Shown piece after piece: positions 15,493-24,307 of a DNA stretch of 40,531 nt. Source of the stretch: Halorubrum ezzemoulense DSM 17463 (lineage in GTDB: Archaea > Halobacteriota > Halobacteria > Halobacteriales > Haloferacaceae); contig NZ_NEDJ01000027.1 in the NCBI RefSeq assembly GCF_002114285.1, positions 1 through 40,531 on the forward strand. Direction: 5' to 3'. Made by a program: the position numbers and the translations under genes. How positions within the stretch are numbered: position 1 is the stretch's first letter; every line of letters starts with the position of its first letter. The notes beneath the pieces were generated by a model. The model searched no databases. It saw only the letters and a program-made list of their open reading frames with translations, and had not been told where the DNA came from.

Positions 15493-16860
15493 CTACGCCG
15501 CGTAGTCGCGCGCGAACCGTCCTGCGGCGGCGGCGATCGCGTCGCGTGCCCGGACGACCTCCTCCCACGCAATCGTCTCGTCGGGGTAGTGCGCCTCGTC
15601 GATGGTACCGGGCCCGAACAGCACCGCGGGGATCCCGGCCGCGACGAAGTGTCGCGAGTCGGCGCCGTACGTCGCGCCCCGCGGCTCGACGTCCGGGAGC
15701 CCCGTCGCGACGAGGCCGGCACGGACCGCCTCGACGACCGGTTCGTCGACGGCGACCTCGGCCGGCTCGAACTGGACGGAGAACCGCTCGAACCGCGGCG
15801 GGTGATCGCGCAGCCAAGGGTCGGCGTCGACGACATCGTCCAGGCGCTCGCGGAACGCCGCCTCCACCTCCGCGACGGTCTCCCCGGGCGCGACGCCGAT
15901 CCGGAACTCCGCTTCGAGCGTCGCCGGGACCGTCGACGCCCACGAGCCCGCCTCGACCCGGCCGCAGACGACCGGCCACGGAACAGCGAACGACCCGTAC
16001 AGCGGGTGCGAGACCGACTCGCCGCGCTCGGTCTCCAAGTCCGCGAACGCCTCCCGCACGGCCTCGAAGCGCGGGAGCACGTCCTCGCCGCGCCACCGGG
16101 TGGCCGCGTGGGCGCTCCGGCCGTCGATCTCGATCCGGGCCATGAGCGACCCCTCGCAGGCGACGACGGGACGTAGCTCGGTCGGCTCGGCGACGATCGC
16201 CGCGTCGCGCTCGAAGGGGTACGGGTTCGCGAGCGCGGCGGTCGCGGCGCCGTACCCGCCGTCCTCCTCGCCGGCGACGGCCTCGACGACGAGTCGGAGC
16301 CCGGACGGCGGCAGGTCGACTGCGCCGTCGGCGACCCCGTCGCGGACATCGACGGCGGCGCCGACGCAGGCCGCGAGCCCGCACTTCATGTCGGCCGCGC
16401 CGCGGGCCGTGAGGGTGTCGCCGCCCTCGTCGGCGGCGGCCGGGTCCGCGTTTCGCTCCGACGTGTCGCGCCAGACCGGCTCGAAGGGGTCGCTCGACCA
16501 CTCCGCCGCCTCCGCGGGCACGACGTCGAGGTGGCCGTTCAGGACCAGCGTGGGGACCGGGTCGGCGGCGGCGGACTCGGGGGCCGCGTCGTCGCCGTCG
16601 CTCGCGCCACCGTCGTCGCCCGCGCCGCCCAGTTCGAGCACGCCGGCGACGCTGCGCCGCCCGTCGACGGCCGCTGCGTCGAGGTCGTCCGGGAAGGAAG
16701 GGTGGTCCGCGAGGACGGCGGGGTCGGCGTCCCAGGCGTACGTCTCGAAGCCGAGGTCGGCGAGCCGCTCGGCGACGAACGCGGCCGCGGCCGCCTCCTC
16801 GCCGGCGGTCGACCGGTGGCGACAGAGCTCGGCGGCGAACGCGCGCATGTCGAATGGCAT
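15493..16860 (-). CDS. M20 family metallopeptidase (ArgE/DapE/aminoacylase type)
   Basis: A 455-residue zinc-dependent hydrolase. Metal and catalytic motifs of the M20 family are present: VLNGHLDVVPA (first metal His and catalytic Asp), GAADMKCG (bridging Asp), AGEEDGG (catalytic Glu and metal Glu), and SRHFVAAGIPAVLFGPG near the end (last metal His). The lid dimerisation domain carries IEIDGRSAHAATRW. Members cleave N-acyl amino acids or dipeptides. An Asp/Ala-rich insert near residues 75-100 is probably a surface loop of halophilic type. It is convergent with the ParB-like gene and divergent from the tRNA. Acetylornithine deacetylase, succinyl-diaminopimelate desuccinylase or an acylase cannot be told apart here. 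Confidence 0.88.
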   Translation of the reverse strand: MPFDMRAFAAELCRHRSTAGEEAAAAAFVAERLADLGFETYAWDADPAVLADHPSFPDDLDAAAVDGRRSVAGVLELGGAGDDGGASDGDDAAPESAAADPVPTLVLNGHLDVVPAEAAEWSSDPFEPVWRDTSERNADPAAADEGGDTLTARGAADMKCGLAACVGAAVDVRDGVADGAVDLPPSGLRLVVEAVAGEEDGGYGAATAALANPYPFERDAAIVAEPTELRPVVACEGSLMARIEIDGRSAHAATRWRGEDVLPRFEAVREAFADLETERGESVSHPLYGSFAVPWPVVCGRVEAGSWASTVPATLEAEFRIGVAPGETVAEVEAAFRERLDDVVDADPWLRDHPPRFERFSVQFEPAEVAVDEPVVEAVRAGLVATGLPDVEPRGATYGADSRHFVAAGIPAVLFGPGTIDEAHYPDETIAWEEVVRARDAIAAAAGRFARDYAA

Positions 16861-16965
16861 GCTCCCGGCGACGGCTGGGGGTCGGAAACCGTTTCGGGTG
16901 GCGACGCCGACGCCTTCCGCGGTTCTAAACGTTTATCCGTCGGCTGCCCCTACAGCGATTTGTCT

Positions 16966-17039
16966 GGGCCGGTAGCTCAGTTAGGGAGAGCGTCCGGCTT
17001 TTAACCGGACGGTCGGGGGTTCGAATCCCTCCCGGCCCG
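16966..17039 (+). tRNA. tRNA-Lys (anticodon UUU)
   Basis: The 74-base cloverleaf has acceptor stem GGGCCGG (16966-16972) pairing with CCGGCCC (17032-17038), a D-arm GCTC...GAGC, an anticodon stem TCCGG/CCGGA enclosing loop CTTTTAA (anticodon TTT) and a T-arm containing GGTTCGAATCC. The discriminator is G. No intron is present and CCA is not encoded. ACGTTTATCC at 16929-16938 is a TATA box at the right distance. Confidence 0.96.
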
Positions 17040-17042
17040 TAT

Positions 17043-17074
17043 CCTCGCGGCGAGCAACTCCGCCAGCCGCGAGG
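17043..17074 (+). other. 8-bp hairpin just after tRNA-Lys
   Basis: CCTCGCGG (17043-17050) pairs perfectly with CCGCGAGG (17067-17074) across a 16-base loop, starting four bases after the tRNA end. It could shape the trailer for processing or act in termination, but no T-rich tract follows. The rest of 17075-17259 shows no gene. Confidence 0.3.
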
Positions 17075-17259
17075 CCGTCGAGAAGGGAAAGGTTCGAAAC
17101 CGCCGAGCGTGGCGCTACCGCGGAACCGACGCGGCGGTCCTCGGAGGATCGGGGACGGGTTACAGTCTCACCGTCTCGGCGTCGCACGGTGGGGGCTGGC
17201 GGTCGTCCAAAGGGAGAAATCGTGTGCTCTGTCGGCGTGTATCGCGCGGCCGCGGGAGA

Positions 17260-17916
17260 TCAGTAGCCGAGCTGCTCGCGCACGAGAACGACCGTCGTCC
17301 GGCCCTCCTCGGTCTCGCGCCGGTAGACGAGCTGTTTCGCGATCGCGGACTCGGCGCCGTACGCCTCCTGCGCGCGCTCGTTCTCCAGCGGGTACGCGAC
17401 CGACTCCAGCCGATCGAAGGCGTCCGAGAGCGTCGGGACGATCTTGTTGATCCCGGTGACGATGACGACGTTGCCAGCGGCGAACGGGTACGCGCCGATC
17501 CGGCTGCCGGAGAGGTCGGCGGCGACGAGCTCGCCGGTCTGTGCGACCGCGTTGATCCCACCGAGGAAGTAGTCGGCCGTCTGCGAATCGCGCCGCGCGG
17601 CCTGTCGCTCCGCGTCGTCGTCGATGCTCCAGATCTGGTCCGGGAGGCTCTCCCACTCGTGGTCGCCCTCGCTCAGGAACTCGTCGAACCCGATCTCTTC
17701 GAGCGTCGTCGAGTGCCCGTTCATCACCGAGGCCTCGTCTGGTATCTGGGCGGTAACAGTCTCCAGCGCCTCGTCGGCGTCGTCGACGACGAGCACGTCG
17801 GAGCCGCGCTCCGCTAAGTTCGCGACCGTCTCCTCGACGGTCTCGTCGTCTGGGAGCTCGTCCAGTTCGGCGTTGATCTCGGTGTCGTCGGCGTAGTCGG
17901 CTTTCTGCTGTGGCAT
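17260..17916 (-). CDS. LUD-domain protein (LutC/YkgG-like)
   Basis: A 218-residue protein of the LUD (DUF162) superfamily. Recognisable features are ALETVTAQIPDEASVMNGHSTTLEEIGF, the central DADYFLGG-like segment (here SQTADYFLGGINAVAQTGELV), and GSRIGAYPFAAGNVVIVTGINKIVPTL, the Gly-rich core of LUD proteins. In bacteria LutC works with LutA and LutB in lactate oxidation; here neither is adjacent, so this is probably one of the stand-alone archaeal members. GGTTAAGTGA (minus strand of 17960-17969) could be the TATA box. The 294-bp gap on its left (17917-18210) holds this promoter and the end of the thermosome transcript and no visible gene. Confidence 0.85.
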   Translation of the reverse strand: MPQQKADYADDTEINAELDELPDDETVEETVANLAERGSDVLVVDDADEALETVTAQIPDEASVMNGHSTTLEEIGFDEFLSEGDHEWESLPDQIWSIDDDAERQAARRDSQTADYFLGGINAVAQTGELVAADLSGSRIGAYPFAAGNVVIVTGINKIVPTLSDAFDRLESVAYPLENERAQEAYGAESAIAKQLVYRRETEEGRTTVVLVREQLGY

Positions 17917-18210
17917 CGTAAACGTGAGAACCTCATCGGGAGAACGAACGGGCGGGAGTCACTTAACCGCTCGCGGACACCGCCGTCCGGTGGTTACGCG
18001 GGTGTTACCGTCGTGTCGCGCGGATCGAATGTGGGTGTCGCTAGCGCGGATCGTAACTGACGGGAAGCGAGACGGTCGCGTCGCTGGAGCGTCGGCGTCG
18101 ATAAAAATCGCGTGTCGTCGTGGCCTGAAGGGGCGCGCGACGGTCGATCGGTGAAGCGGTCCAGCGGAACAGCTGCGGTCGGGGTGGGGGGTGAAGGCGT
18201 TAGCCGAACT

Positions 18211-19896
<1,686 letters not shown>

Positions 19897-19920
19897 TACG
19901 ACCATTGATTGTTTGTGATT

Positions 19921-19957
19921 CTATATAAACCCTTTGTTCAGGTCGTGCGAAATCGCA
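19921..19957 (-). promoter_or_regulatory. Thermosome promoter with upstream palindrome
   Basis: On the minus strand GGTTTATATAG (19921-19931) is a strong TATA box centred about 27 bp before the preferred ATG. Just upstream, TGCGA AA TCGCA (19946-19957) is a perfect inverted repeat. Haloarchaeal chaperonin genes are heat-shock induced, and this palindrome is a candidate binding site for the heat-shock regulator; that link is inferred. Confidence 0.55.
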
Positions 19958-20000
19958 ACACGGTGGGGGAGTATCGGCCAGTATGCGGTGAGTTCACACG

Positions 20001-20013
20001 ACCCTTTATATAG
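20001..20013 (+). promoter_or_regulatory. Strong TATA box facing repeat copy 2
   Basis: ACCCTTTATATAG contains the same TTTATATAG as the thermosome promoter but points right. A start near 20032 would transcribe repeat copy 2 (from 20061). No plus-strand coding region follows before 20970, so the expected product would be a non-coding RNA or an antisense to the end of the KH gene. The box is nearly symmetric, so a distal thermosome promoter on the minus strand is also possible. Confidence 0.4.
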
Positions 20014-20060
20014 TACGCTAACTCGACCGTTGAGGCCGAGGTTGAGCGGCGCCAAACTAC

Positions 20061-20215
20061 GGCGGCGCGTGCCTGCGAGGCCGCTCTACGGCCGGATAGC
20101 ACGCGCGAGGTCGGCGACGCAACGCGTCGGCTGCCAGATGGACCGGAGGTCCTTCGCCGGAGTCGGCCGACTGAAGGAAGGCCGACGAGGCTGGGGCTTT
20201 GGCGGAGATCAGCGT
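20061..20215 (+). repeat. Hairpin-rich intergenic repeat, copy 2 (short form)
   Basis: The left end GGCGGCGCGTGCCT (20061-20074) matches copy 3, and the following bases match copy 1. Hairpins: 20079-20093 (5 bp), 20115-20129 (6 bp, loop AAC), 20140-20152 (5 bp, loop GGA) and 20162-20186 (7 bp). GAGGCTGGGG follows at 20187-20196 and continues directly into CTTTGG, the sequence that in copy 1 follows the second GGCTGGGG, so the middle module is absent. Pair 9-19 of the second hairpin is A-T here and G-C in copy 1. The 376-bp gap from 19906 to 20281 holds this, two promoters and nothing else recognisable. Confidence 0.8.
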
Positions 20216-20281
20216 ATCCCGGTAGAGGTCGTCGTTAGTCGAAAGGCGACCGCGGCCGCAACGGGAAAAAGATATTCTCTG

Positions 20282-20824
20282 TTATTGCGGCGCGTTGAAG
20301 CTCACGTCGTCGTCGAGCTCGTTCGACATGCGCTCCAAGTACGAGTACACCGCGCCGTGCGGAGCCCCGTCGAGCAGCATTCCGACAGCGCGCCGCACCA
20401 CCTCCAGCTCCTCGGGCTGCCCCACCGCGCCCACGGTCGACCCGTAGACGACGACGTTCGCGCCCGACAGCTCCTCGATGAGCTCCCGAGTCCGGCCGTT
20501 CTCGCCGATTATCCGGCCCTTCTTACGCTGGAGGTCGTTGTCGTTGCGAGTGTGTTCGGAGAGGTCGACCAGGTCGAGCGTCCGGAGGTCGTGGTCGAGG
20601 ATCGACAGCGCGGTCTCCGGCTTGAAGCCGCGGCCGATCGCCTTGATCACGTCCGGGGCCACCATCGCCGCCACGGGGTCGTCGCGCTCCTCGATGGCGA
20701 CGCTTCCGGACTCGGAGTCGATGTCGAGCCGCACGTTCGCCCGCTCTTCGATCTCTCGCATCGTCTCGCCGCCGGCGCCGATGACGACGCCGATCCGGTC
20801 CTGCGGAACCGTCACGTGTTGCAT
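20282..20824 (-). CDS. Dim2/PNO1-like KH-domain RNA-binding protein
   Basis: A 180-residue protein with two KH domains. The first begins QHVTVPQDRIGVVIGAGGET (GxGG loop in the standard GxxG position), the second RKKGRIIGENGRTRELIEEL, ending in GANVVVYGSTVGAVG. This is the archaeal homologue of eukaryotic Dim2/Pno1, which helps form the 3' end of small-subunit rRNA. In many archaea it lies next to the RIO1 kinase and initiation factor 1A; here the RIO1 gene is upstream on the same strand, 283 bp away, while aIF1A is not in the window. ATG 20824 is the natural start. Confidence 0.92.
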   Translation of the reverse strand: MQHVTVPQDRIGVVIGAGGETMREIEERANVRLDIDSESGSVAIEERDDPVAAMVAPDVIKAIGRGFKPETALSILDHDLRTLDLVDLSEHTRNDNDLQRKKGRIIGENGRTRELIEELSGANVVVYGSTVGAVGQPEELEVVRRAVGMLLDGAPHGAVYSYLERMSNELDDDVSFNAPQ

Positions 20825-20969
20825 ATCACGGAGTACCCGGCGGAGCCTTTTAAGAGTGTTCCGCGGCGGGCGCCGTGTGGCCGCGTGACGGTGGTCTCCG
20901 GCCGGTTGTCCGTCCGAAGGCGTGTCACATCGGAATGAGGTTTTTCTGTCGACTCCGCGAGCGACGCGT

Positions 20970-21077
20970 ATGGAGATCAGACCGGCGGCGTCGGACGCGG
21001 ACTCCGGGGGACTGATCCGCGTACAGGGGTTGTCCGAGGAAACCTATCCGACCGCGATCTACGCCCGCGAGGTCTGA
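20970..21077 (+). CDS. Putative 35-residue small protein
   Basis: A 108-base frame begins MEIRPAASDADSGG and ends AIYAREV. It lies on the opposite strand between the KH and RIO1 genes. Third positions are mostly G/C (30 of 35 sense codons), as in the neighbours, and an AT-rich box AGGTTTTTCTG (20938-20948) sits about 27 bp before the ATG, the layout of leaderless genes. It is acidic, without Cys or a membrane segment. It could be a real small protein or a chance frame; I do not recognise a family. Confidence 0.4.
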   Translation: MEIRPAASDADSGGLIRVQGLSEETYPTAIYAREV

Positions 21078-21107
21078 GCCTCGACACCGCGACGGAAGCG
21101 CCCCGAA

Positions 21108-22103
21108 TTACGCTTCGTCGGAGGCTCCGGTCGACTTCCCGTCTGCCTCCGCGTTCGACTCCGTCTTCCCGCCCGACGCCGGCTCCCCGGTCGGGTCGGC
21201 CTCGGGCTCCGTCACGTACGCGCGGAGGTCGTCAGGGTCGACGTCGAGCCCCTGCCGGGTGAAAAACGTCGCCACGTTCTCGCAGTCGCGGGCGAGGAAC
21301 TCCCCGGCGTTGGGGTGGTGAACCGTCACGGCCTGCCCTAGGTCGATGATCACCAGCTCGCCGTCGTGGATGATCATGTTGTACTCCGAGAGGTCGCCGT
21401 GGATCAGGCCGGCACCGTACAGCCGGCGCATGTACTCGCGGACGACCTCGTAGGCGGTCTCCGGGTTCTCCACGTCGACCTCGCTCAGCCGCCTTGCGCG
21501 CTCCGCGGCGTGGCCGACGAGCTCCATCACGAGGACGTTCCGCTGGACCGCGATCGGTTCCGGGACCCGGACGCCGGCCTTCTGCGCGCGCGAGAGGTTC
21601 GCGAACTCCTTGCGCGTCCACGCCAGCACGACCGCCTTCTTGTCGCTCGCGATGCCCTCGAAGCGCGGGTCGCCCTCCAGGTAGTCGCGCATTTGCCGGA
21701 AGTTCGAGGAGTTGATCCGGTACACCTTCACCGCGACCTCGCGCTCGGGCGTGACGCCCTCGGGGCCGCCGCCGGCCGCCTCCGACCCCGGCTCCGGCCG
21801 CTCGCCCGCCTGCCCGCCGAGCGCCTCGAAGACGCTCGCCTCCTTCCCCGTCGACACCGGCCCGCCGAAGGCGTCGACGTAGCCGTCCTGGACCAGCTTG
21901 TACACCGCCGCCAGCGTGGCGTCGTCGAACACCGACTCCTGGAGCTTGAACTGCTCGGTGTCTTTGATCCGCTTGCGGAACTCGTCGAACTCGCGGTCCT
22001 GCCGCCGGGCGATCCGGTCGGCCTCGGTGTCGGAGACGTCGAGTTTCTCCCACTCGTCGCCGGGCTGGTCCGCCGGTTCGAGCAGGCCGAAGTCCTCGCT
22101 CAT
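21108..22103 (-). CDS. rio1: RIO1-type serine/threonine protein kinase
   Basis: A 331-residue atypical kinase. The ATP loop is GPVSTGKEASVFEA, the ATP-binding Lys lies in VAVKVYRI, the hinge is LVMELVG, the catalytic loop LIHGDLSEYNMI and the metal-binding loop VIIDLGQAV, all in RIO family form. An extra 26-residue Gly/Glu/Pro-rich stretch (about 98-123) interrupts the N-lobe where family members have a flexible loop. The last 40 residues are low complexity and acidic. RIO1 releases factors from the pre-40S particle in eukaryotes; in archaea a similar role is inferred. It is in line with the KH gene, another small-subunit maturation factor. Confidence 0.93.
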   Translation of the reverse strand: MSEDFGLLEPADQPGDEWEKLDVSDTEADRIARRQDREFDEFRKRIKDTEQFKLQESVFDDATLAAVYKLVQDGYVDAFGGPVSTGKEASVFEALGGQAGERPEPGSEAAGGGPEGVTPEREVAVKVYRINSSNFRQMRDYLEGDPRFEGIASDKKAVVLAWTRKEFANLSRAQKAGVRVPEPIAVQRNVLVMELVGHAAERARRLSEVDVENPETAYEVVREYMRRLYGAGLIHGDLSEYNMIIHDGELVIIDLGQAVTVHHPNAGEFLARDCENVATFFTRQGLDVDPDDLRAYVTEPEADPTGEPASGGKTESNAEADGKSTGASDEA

Positions 22104-22188
22104 TCGTCCCGGGGTTCGACGCGGCGAGGGATAAGCGAGGGGGTCCGCGGGCCGTCGAGGCGACCCGGGAAGGCGGCCGCGCCGACCG

Positions 22189-22737
22189 TCACAGCACGTC
22201 GAGCGCGTCCGCGACCGGCATGTGCCCGTCGCGGACGGCCTCTAAGATCGTCCGCCGCTCCTCGGTCTCCGGGTCGGTCGCGTCGCCGTCGTCGCCGTCG
22301 TCGCCGACTTCCGCGAGCGTCACCTTCTCGGTCTCGCCGACGAACTCGGGGAAGTCGGTGCCGTCGGCCAGCGCTTTCTCCTTTTTCACCCGGTACGAGC
22401 CGGCGTCGGTGGTGCAGAGGTCGCCGGGGTGGAAGAAGTACCAGTCCTCGCGGTCGAACCGCACCGCGATCCGCGCCTTCGCACCGAAGTTCCGCGCGAA
22501 GAACAACAGCGCTTCTACCTCCTCGCCGGTGAGGTAGATCGGGTCGCCCGCGCTCGACTTCGCCTCGATGGCGTAGAACGTCTCGCCGTCGCCCGCGAGC
22601 ACGTCGGGGAGCTCGCGCTCGGTCGCGGAGCCGCTGGCCGGCGCGCGCATCACGGCGAAGCCCGCCTCGTCCAAGGCGTTCACCAGTTCGCGCTCGCGGC
22701 GGTCCCCCTTCCGGTTAGCGGACACGGTCGTCGTCAC
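22189..22737 (-). CDS. hjc: Holliday junction resolvase Hjc
   Basis: A 182-residue nuclease. The archaeal Hjc core is clear: [15 protein letters not shown] (catalytic Glu region), ELPDVLAG with metal Asp 45, and YAIEAKSS with Glu 58 and Lys 60 of the ExK motif. It resolves four-way junctions made during recombination. The C-terminal 60 residues are an acidic extension ([16 protein letters not shown]) not found in the 120-130 residue archaeal enzymes of thermophiles. The start is GTG 22737; GTG 22725 (MSANRKGD) gives the usual family N-terminus and is equally likely. Confidence 0.92.
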   Translation of the reverse strand: MTTTVSANRKGDRRERELVNALDEAGFAVMRAPASGSATERELPDVLAGDGETFYAIEAKSSAGDPIYLTGEEVEALLFFARNFGAKARIAVRFDREDWYFFHPGDLCTTDAGSYRVKKEKALADGTDFPEFVGETEKVTLAEVGDDGDDGDATDPETEERRTILEAVRDGHMPVADALDVL

Positions 22738-22767
22738 CCGGTTCGGTCATGGGCGACGTAGACGCGA

Positions 22768-22785
22768 GCCGGGCAAAAGCCCGGC
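22768..22785. other. Perfect hairpin GCCGGGC-AAAA-GCCCGGC
   Basis: A 7-bp perfect stem with a four-A loop lies 31 bp upstream of the Hjc start and downstream of the rhodanese gene, both on the minus strand. It could end the rhodanese transcript or be a regulatory hairpin for hjc. No T-run follows on either strand. Confidence 0.35.
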
Positions 22786-22797
22786 GGGTCGCGGAGC

Positions 22798-22835
22798 GTC
22801 GACGGCGGGGTCGTAGGGTGTCGACGGCGGGGTCG
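22798..22835. repeat. 16-bp direct repeat, 22-bp period
   Basis: GTCGACGGCGGGGTCG occurs at 22798-22813 and again at 22820-22835. Two copies only, in the gap between the rhodanese and Hjc genes. This is most likely a local tandem duplication. Confidence 0.6.
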
Positions 22836-22872
22836 CGAGACGCCGGTGACGAACTCGCAGACGCGATCGACT

Positions 22873-23244
22873 TCACCCGCGCAGCCGCCACCACAGCGAC
22901 CGGAGCTTGTACCCGAGCGAGTCCCGCTCGTACCCGTTCCAGCCGCTCATCCCGCCGGAGAGCGTCGACGCCTCGTAGCCCGCCTCGTCGAGGACGCGGG
23001 TCGCGCGCTTGGCGACGATCCCCATCTTACAGACGGTGACGACCTCGCTGTCGTCGGGAATCTCGTCGAGCCGGCGGCGGAGCGCGGCGTCGTCGCCGCT
23101 CCGGAGGTCGTCGTACACGGGCACGTTCCGGCTCCCGTCGATCGCGCCGCTCCCGTAGTCCGACTCGGGGCGGATGTCCAGCAGGAACGGCTCGTCGTCC
23201 GTGCCGAGGCGCTCGTCCAGCTCGTCCGGGCGGATACGGCTCAT
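22873..23244 (-). CDS. Rhodanese-domain protein
   Basis: A 123-residue single-domain rhodanese. FLLDIRPESDYGSGAIDGSRNVP is the CH2A-like entry with the typical DIRxxxxYxxGxIxGSxNVP pattern. The active-site loop is TVCKMGIVAKRATRVL, with Cys 72 as the sulfur-accepting residue and a CxxGxxA layout. SGGMSGWNGY is the usual end. It probably carries persulfide sulfur or acts in thiol chemistry; the donor is unknown. ATG 23244 (MSRIRPDEL) is preferred over an upstream codon at 23271. Confidence 0.88.
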   Translation of the reverse strand: MSRIRPDELDERLGTDDEPFLLDIRPESDYGSGAIDGSRNVPVYDDLRSGDDAALRRRLDEIPDDSEVVTVCKMGIVAKRATRVLDEAGYEASTLSGGMSGWNGYERDSLGYKLRSLWWRLRG

Positions 23245-23325
23245 CGGGGGACGATCGGTCTCGCGGGGCAAATCCCTGCCGGCTGCGGCGCGTCGAGCGC
23301 GGTGACCGCGGGGCCGCGACCGGTC

Positions 23326-23892
23326 TCACTCCCGCAGCCGCTCCGAGTGTTCGACGACGACCCGTCCGAGCCGCTCGGTGCGCCGGCGGAGGTCGTCGTC
23401 GGTGATCCGCGGACCGTCGTCCGGGGCGTCCGCGTCTCCCGGTCCGCCTGTCTCGACCTTCGAGGAGGCGCCCCGGATCCCGACCTCGTGGGGGACCGTC
23501 CACGCGTGGACGTTCCGGAACGTCGAGCGGAGGTGTTCGAGCGTCCCGCCGTAGGAGCCGCCGCCGGCGGTCGCGAGCAGGCCGACGGCGGTGTCTGCGT
23601 ACTCGTCGGAGCCGCAGAAGTCGTGGAAGTTCTTGAACGTCGACGAGTAGGATCCGCGGTAGACGGGCGTGCCGGCGAGGACGCCGTCGGCCTCGCGGAC
23701 GCGGCGCTTCAGCGCCTCGCTGTCGCCTTGGGCGTCTTCTTCGGGGTGGTACAGCGGGAGGTCGACCGCGGCCAGGTCGATCAGGTCCGTCTCGGCGCCG
23801 GCGTCGGCCGCGGCGTCGAGCGCGACGCGGAGGGCGGCCCGCGTGGTGCTGGCCGCGCTCCGGCTGCCGGAGACGGCGACGATTCGGGTCAT
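23326..23892 (-). CDS. NAD(P)H-dependent FMN reductase family protein
   Basis: A 188-residue flavodoxin-fold protein. VAVSGSRSAASTTRAAL is the FMN phosphate loop, GVLAGTPVYRGSYSSTFKNFHDF matches the conserved TPxYxxSxxxxLKNxxD core of the family, and GLLATAGGGSYGG binds the flavin ring. Members reduce FMN, quinones or azo dyes with NAD(P)H. An insert of acidic residues (about 150-165) looks like a halophilic surface loop. GTTTTTACTAT upstream (minus strand of 23912-23922) is a TATA box giving a leaderless start at ATG 23892. Confidence 0.88.
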   Translation of the reverse strand: MTRIVAVSGSRSAASTTRAALRVALDAAADAGAETDLIDLAAVDLPLYHPEEDAQGDSEALKRRVREADGVLAGTPVYRGSYSSTFKNFHDFCGSDEYADTAVGLLATAGGGSYGGTLEHLRSTFRNVHAWTVPHEVGIRGASSKVETGGPGDADAPDDGPRITDDDLRRRTERLGRVVVEHSERLRE

Positions 23893-24034
23893 ACCTCGAG
23901 TTCGAGACCAGATAGTAAAAACGGAGGCGATCGACGGGGAGCGGACCCGAAACTCCGACCGTTAGTGCCTTGGAACTAATTGGCAAGGTCGATTCGCGCC
24001 GTCATAACTCCGGCCCCTCGATTGTAAGTAGCCG

Positions 24035-24214
24035 GTAGCAGATCGGCGGCGGCCACCTCCGAAGCCCCGGCCTCGCGGCGCCCCGGTGAGTCCCCCTCTG
24101 CCCAGCACAGCACCTCACGCCTCCCCAGCCTCGTCGGACCGGCGCGACTGCGTCGGTCCGACTCCCTCGCGCCTGCTCCTCACGCCCTGCGGGCATTCGG
24201 AGGCACGCGCCGCC
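24035..24214 (-). repeat. Hairpin-rich intergenic repeat, copy 3 (minus strand)
   Basis: Read on the minus strand it starts GGCGGCGCGTGCCT (24214-24201), carries a small GCCC-TGC-GGGC hairpin (24184-24194), a long stem GTCGGACC/GGTCCGAC (24133-24140 with 24155-24162, further inner pairing), then the 20-base core 24132-24113 identical to copy 1, and a second GGCCGGGGCTT (24072-24062). The end GCCGCCG.TCTGCT resembles the corresponding end of copy 1. The gap 23893-24307 also holds promoters of the two flanking genes: TTTATTTA (24219-24226) and CATTATTG (24277-24284) before the phosphohexomutase gene. Confidence 0.8.
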
Positions 24215-24307
24215 GCGGTTTATTTATCAATAGCCGCGGGCGATCCGCTCGCGCAACCTTCGCGGCCGACATGGGGCATTATTGTCCCCGCCGCCGACGT
24301 GGCCGAC

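Noticed and set aside
17091-17101. GGTTCGAAACC, resembling a tRNA T-arm just after tRNA-Lys
   Set aside because: No matching acceptor, D or anticodon arms and no att-type duplicate of the tRNA end or integrase; taken as chance.
23968-23988. CCTTG...CAAGG inverted repeat upstream of the flavin reductase
   Set aside because: Only 5-bp arms with an 11-bp centre; too weak to call a site.
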